A stretch of 64,000 nucleotides of DNA from Thalassotalea loyana (GTDB taxonomy: Bacteria; Pseudomonadota; Gammaproteobacteria; Enterobacterales; Alteromonadaceae). The stretch spans positions 186,001 to 250,000 of the forward strand of contig NZ_BSSV01000007.1 of NCBI RefSeq assembly GCF_030161435.1. The letters are read 5' to 3'. The notes under the pieces were generated by a model, which worked only from the letters and a program-made list of their open reading frames with translations, was not told where the DNA came from and ran no database searches. Position numbers and translations under genes: made by a program. Below are positions 61,078-64,000 of the stretch, one piece after another; the stretch's first letter is position 1, and each line of letters opens with the position of its first letter.

Positions 61078-62712
61078 TTAAATGCTGTTTGTTACATCGA
61101 CAGATAGTTTGAGCATTTGGCCAGGCTGTAAATAGTCTTTACGACTAATACTATTCCAGCGCTCAATTTCTTTGATGCTGACGTTAAATTTATTCGCGAT
61201 TCTCGAGAACGAATCACCTTTACGAACACGGTATGTAATATTACGCATTACCGCTTTCTCAGTTTCTAAATGCTTGTTATTTGTTGATTTCTTCCAAATT
61301 ACGAGCTTTTGTCCTGGTTTGATATAGTCTCTAGGAGCCATACCATTCCATTTTGCAATGCTCTTGGTTGATACCTTAAACTCTTTCGCTATATCCCACA
61401 ATGTATCGCCAGATTGAACTGTGTAATTGATTTTCGTTCCGGCGCGCGTGCGGTTCTGCTTTGTTGCTAATCGTTGCTCTTGGCTCAGTATGTAGCTATC
61501 AAGTGATTGAGTTGCAACGGGAATCAATAAGTATTTACCCGCTCTTATCTGAGAGCCATTGATGTTATTTACTTGTTGAATAAGCGTAACGTTCGTATCA
61601 AATTTGTTGGCGATTTTAATTAGGCTATCACCATTTTTGATTTTATAGCGCTGCCAAGCTAAGCGTTCTTTATTTGTTAATTTGGCTAACCCTTTATTAA
61701 AGTCTTCAACTTTAGTTTCAGGTAAAAGCAGATAGTGTGGGCCATCAGGATCTGTTGCCCAACGGTTAAACCCAGGGTTTAAGCGCTGCAACTCACCGAG
61801 TGACAGATCGGCAAGTTGTGCTGCTTTAGCTAAATCTAGTTGTGAACCTATATCGACTTTAGTTAACACGCTCTTGTTTTCTATTTCATATAGTTTCACG
61901 CCAAAATGTTCTGGACGTTTGACAATATCAGCCAATGCCAGCAATTTCGGAACATAAGCACGTGTTTCTTTTGGTAAATCTAGGGACCAAAAATCTGTTG
62001 GCTTGTTCTTACGAGCATTGTTACGCATAGCTCGACGAACACGGCCTTCGCCTGAATTATATGCGGCTAAAGCTAATAACCAATCACCATCAAAAAACTT
62101 ATGTAGATACTTGAGGTAGGCGATAGCACCTTCCGTTGATGCGATAACATCGCGACGGCCGTCATACCACCAGTTTTGCTTCATACCAAAGCGTTTACCT
62201 GTACCTGGTACAAATTGCCACATACCTGAAGCACGACCATGAGAATAGGCAAAAGGATCAAATGCGCTTTCAACGATAGGCAGTAATGCTATTTCTATTG
62301 GCATATCGTTTTTTTCAAGCTCTTCAACAATATAAAACAAGAATGGCTCAGCTCTTTTCGCCACTCTGTCTAGATAAGAAGGGTGTCTAGCATACCAATT
62401 GCGTTGTGCCACAAGTCTTTTATTTTCTTCAACTGGAAATGTTAAGCCTGCTCTTATGCGTTGCCAGATATCGTTGGTAACATCAACATCTTGGTCAGCG
62501 ATAGAAAATTCAATATCAGCAACAGGGTGAATAACGTTTGCAGTTGGATCGGCTAATATTGCTTGGTTTATTTCGTTAGGGCTAGCAATATCAACTAGTT
62601 CATCTTGATGATCAGGTTCATTGCTTGCCGTATTAAATGGTGTTGTTTGACAACCAGTGAGTAACATTGCTGCAGCAATCGTTACTTTTAAAGGGGAATT
62701 TAAATACTTCAT
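61078..62712 (-). CDS. mltD: Membrane-bound lytic murein transglycosylase D
   Basis: Cleaves peptidoglycan glycan strands with formation of 1,6-anhydro-muropeptides, anchored to the outer membrane. The ATG giving MKYLNSPLKV opens a lipoprotein signal with lipobox LTGC; the frame is open for 22 more codons with two other ATGs, none with a clear ribosome site. The SLT domain has the catalytic Glu in ALLPIVESAFDPFAYSHGRASGMWQF and the ALAAYNSGEGRVRRA motif. Three LysM domains follow (starts IKNGDSL, VQSGDTL, VRKGDSF), one more than E. coli MltD as I recall it. It lies 81 bases downstream of gloB, as in E. coli. Confidence 0.95.
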   Translation of the reverse strand: MKYLNSPLKVTIAAAMLLTGCQTTPFNTASNEPDHQDELVDIASPNEINQAILADPTANVIHPVADIEFSIADQDVDVTNDIWQRIRAGLTFPVEENKRLVAQRNWYARHPSYLDRVAKRAEPFLFYIVEELEKNDMPIEIALLPIVESAFDPFAYSHGRASGMWQFVPGTGKRFGMKQNWWYDGRRDVIASTEGAIAYLKYLHKFFDGDWLLALAAYNSGEGRVRRAMRNNARKNKPTDFWSLDLPKETRAYVPKLLALADIVKRPEHFGVKLYEIENKSVLTKVDIGSQLDLAKAAQLADLSLGELQRLNPGFNRWATDPDGPHYLLLPETKVEDFNKGLAKLTNKERLAWQRYKIKNGDSLIKIANKFDTNVTLIQQVNNINGSQIRAGKYLLIPVATQSLDSYILSQEQRLATKQNRTRAGTKINYTVQSGDTLWDIAKEFKVSTKSIAKWNGMAPRDYIKPGQKLVIWKKSTNNKHLETEKAVMRNITYRVRKGDSFSRIANKFNVSIKEIERWNSISRKDYLQPGQMLKLSVDVTNSI

Positions 62713-62793
62713 TGATGTTTTTATCATTGTTTTATCACAGCAAGTGTTACTGATTTGTTTCATGAATTCAAGATGCATAATTTGAATAAAATG

Positions 62794-63585
62794 CTAAGCA
62801 TTATCTTTCCATCGCCTAATAGCTGCAAATGCCTCTATTTCATTATTTACTGGATTATTCACGTATTCACTCGCAATGGCATGAATATGAGGTAGATGGC
62901 ATCGCAAAAACGGGTTAATTTTCTTTTCAAGACCAATGGTTGATGGAATCGTCATTTGATCTTGTTCGCGTAATTCAACAACTTGATTAAAGTAATTGAG
63001 TAAATCCACGTTTTCCGGCTCGACCATTAATGCAAAGTGCAGATTAGCCAACGTGTACTCGTGGCTGCAATAAACCTTGGTGGAGTTACTAAGCTTTGTT
63101 AATTTAGCGAGTGAGTCACTCATTTGTTCCGGCGAGCCTTCAAAAAGCCGACCACAGCCACCTGAAAATAGTGTGTCACCACAAAATAATACATCGTGGT
63201 TGAAATAAGCGATGTGGCCCAAAGTGTGGCCTGGCACATCAATCACTTCAAAGCTTACGTTAAGTTTATCCAAGGTAATAATTTCATTGCCAGATAAAGC
63301 CGTTGTAGTGCCAGCAATATTATTTTTAGCGGGTGCGTAGACATTTGTCGTTAACCCAAGAGCCTCGTTATGATCGATTAACTTAGTTAAACCACCGATG
63401 TGGTCTGGGTGATGATGAGTGATTAAAATGTCTGTTAGGATGACATTGTGGCGAGCAATATAATCCAAGCAAACGCTGGCGTCGCCAGGGTCGACAATAG
63501 CGATATGTTGTTGATTTTTCAGTACCCAAATATAATTATCATTGAAAGCTTTGATAACATCGATACTGTAATTTGGTTGCGACAT
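62794..63585 (-). CDS. gloB: Hydroxyacylglutathione hydrolase GloB
   Basis: Glyoxalase II: hydrolyses S-D-lactoylglutathione to D-lactate and glutathione in the cytosol. The 263 aa show the metallo-beta-lactamase-fold zinc site THHHPDHIGG (about residues 55-64), CGDTLFSGGCGRLFEGSPEQM (about 134-154) and SHEYTLANLHF (about 174-184), all typical of GloB, with the C-terminal RCHLPHI glutathione-binding region. The neighbouring mltD and yafS-like genes repeat the E. coli order. Confidence 0.97.
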   Translation of the reverse strand: MSQPNYSIDVIKAFNDNYIWVLKNQQHIAIVDPGDASVCLDYIARHNVILTDILITHHHPDHIGGLTKLIDHNEALGLTTNVYAPAKNNIAGTTTALSGNEIITLDKLNVSFEVIDVPGHTLGHIAYFNHDVLFCGDTLFSGGCGRLFEGSPEQMSDSLAKLTKLSNSTKVYCSHEYTLANLHFALMVEPENVDLLNYFNQVVELREQDQMTIPSTIGLEKKINPFLRCHLPHIHAIASEYVNNPVNNEIEAFAAIRRWKDNA

Positions 63586-63676
63586 AAACTATCCTCACAC
63601 GGTGTAGCACGATATTATACCCAATAATGCTTTTGGGGTAAGGCAAATAAAGTTAAAAGAGATAATTTCAAACATT

Positions 63677-64000
63677 ATGATGAAACCAGCGCTATCATAC
63701 AGAACGCCTATTCGCCCACATTCATGGCAAGATATGCCAAATGGTGAGACGATTTTGTTTGAAATTAATAAGGCGTTATCGCCTTGGTGGCAGCGTTTTT
63801 TTGGTTATCATCTGTTAAAAATAGGTGCATTAAGTGGCGATGTCTCAACCAAGGGGTGTGCAATAAAAAATCAATTGACCGTCAGTCCTACGACAGACAA
63901 TGCTCAAGTAGTTGGTGACTTAGACGAGTTGCCGTTTGTTCAGCACTCTGTCGATGTCTGTGTGTTAGCGCATGCTTTAGAGTTTAGCGTTGATCCTCAT
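63677..64000 (+). CDS. YafS-like SAM-dependent methyltransferase, 5' part
   Basis: The frame opens at ATG 63677 (a second ATG follows at once) and runs to the window edge, 108 codons. The visible sequence includes a W-rich start (PWWQRFFGYHLLKIG), and GDLDELPFVQHSVDVCVLAHALEFSVDPH, the acceptor part of a class I methyltransferase. It is divergent from gloB, as yafS is in E. coli. Substrate unknown; truncated by the window end. Confidence 0.85.
   Translation, partial: MMKPALSYRTPIRPHSWQDMPNGETILFEINKALSPWWQRFFGYHLLKIGALSGDVSTKGCAIKNQLTVSPTTDNAQVVGDLDELPFVQHSVDVCVLAHALEFSVDPH

Noticed and set aside
1-64000. CRISPR arrays, tRNA or rRNA genes, prophage, insertion sequences, origin
   Set aside because: None recognised: no spaced direct repeats, no tRNA-like T-loop/CCA blocks, no transposase, integrase or phage structural genes.

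Overview
The window reads as AT-rich chromosomal DNA of a marine gammaproteobacterium of the Alteromonadales, most likely near Thalassotalea/Colwellia. The evidence is gene content and synteny: ygdD-rlmM, xni-ppnN, syd/queF, alaA-yfbR and gloB-mltD-yafS neighbourhoods shared with enterics, DUF3192/DUF3718/DUF2789 families, and a TonB-receptor carbohydrate locus. The genus is an inference. I see no rRNA, tRNA, insertion sequence, prophage or CRISPR array.

Layout. (1) 1-24 kb is mostly housekeeping: rRNA methyltransferase RlmM, two diguanylate cyclases, NAD-type isocitrate dehydrogenase, Xni, PpnN, an M61 peptidase, QueF/Syd, AlaA/YfbR, ProS, and many small conserved proteins of unknown function. 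A cyclic-di-GMP-I riboswitch precedes a small secreted DUF3718 protein at 23.7-24.2 kb. (2) 24.2-32.1 kb is a beta-glucoside/beta-glucan locus. A GH1 - GPH symporter - LacI operon runs on the minus strand and a FucP-type sugar MFS - GH3 lipoprotein operon on the plus strand. They diverge from a control region with two copies of a TGAAAGCGCTTACA operator. (3) 32.2-41 kb is a compact minus-strand cassette: TonB-dependent receptor, flavin-dependent halogenase, SapC-family protein, JmjC-type cupin, second halogenase and a DUF6445 protein that looks like a 2OG-Fe(II) oxygenase. Two more copies of the same operator stand upstream of the receptor, tying cassette and glucan locus into one local regulon. 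This is the most interesting part of the window. (4) 41.3-49.6 kb: a NagX-like membrane acyltransferase behind its own long palindrome, small proteins, LysE exporter, M28 and CPBP peptidases, a tandem SnoaL protein with an AraC regulator, and a cytochrome c'/cytochrome b561 pair. (5) 49.9-64 kb: a 2OG-Fe(II) oxygenase, SDR, crotonase, a SoxR module with a perfect SoxR box driving a VOC protein and an FMN reductase, lysine-riboswitch-controlled lysC with an overlapping leader ORF, asnB, a probable pyroglutamyl-peptidase pseudoenzyme, a TPR lipoprotein, mltD, gloB and the start of a yafS-like methyltransferase.

How it fits together. Oligosaccharides would enter through the TonB receptor. The GH3 lipoprotein and the GH1 enzyme would release glucose, moved by the two sugar transporters under the LacI regulator. 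The halogenase/oxygenase cassette is co-oriented with the receptor and would respond to the same sugar signal; its substrate is unknown. Regulatory RNA and protein sites (c-di-GMP, lysine, SoxR, LacI and a NagR-like palindrome) are unusually legible here.
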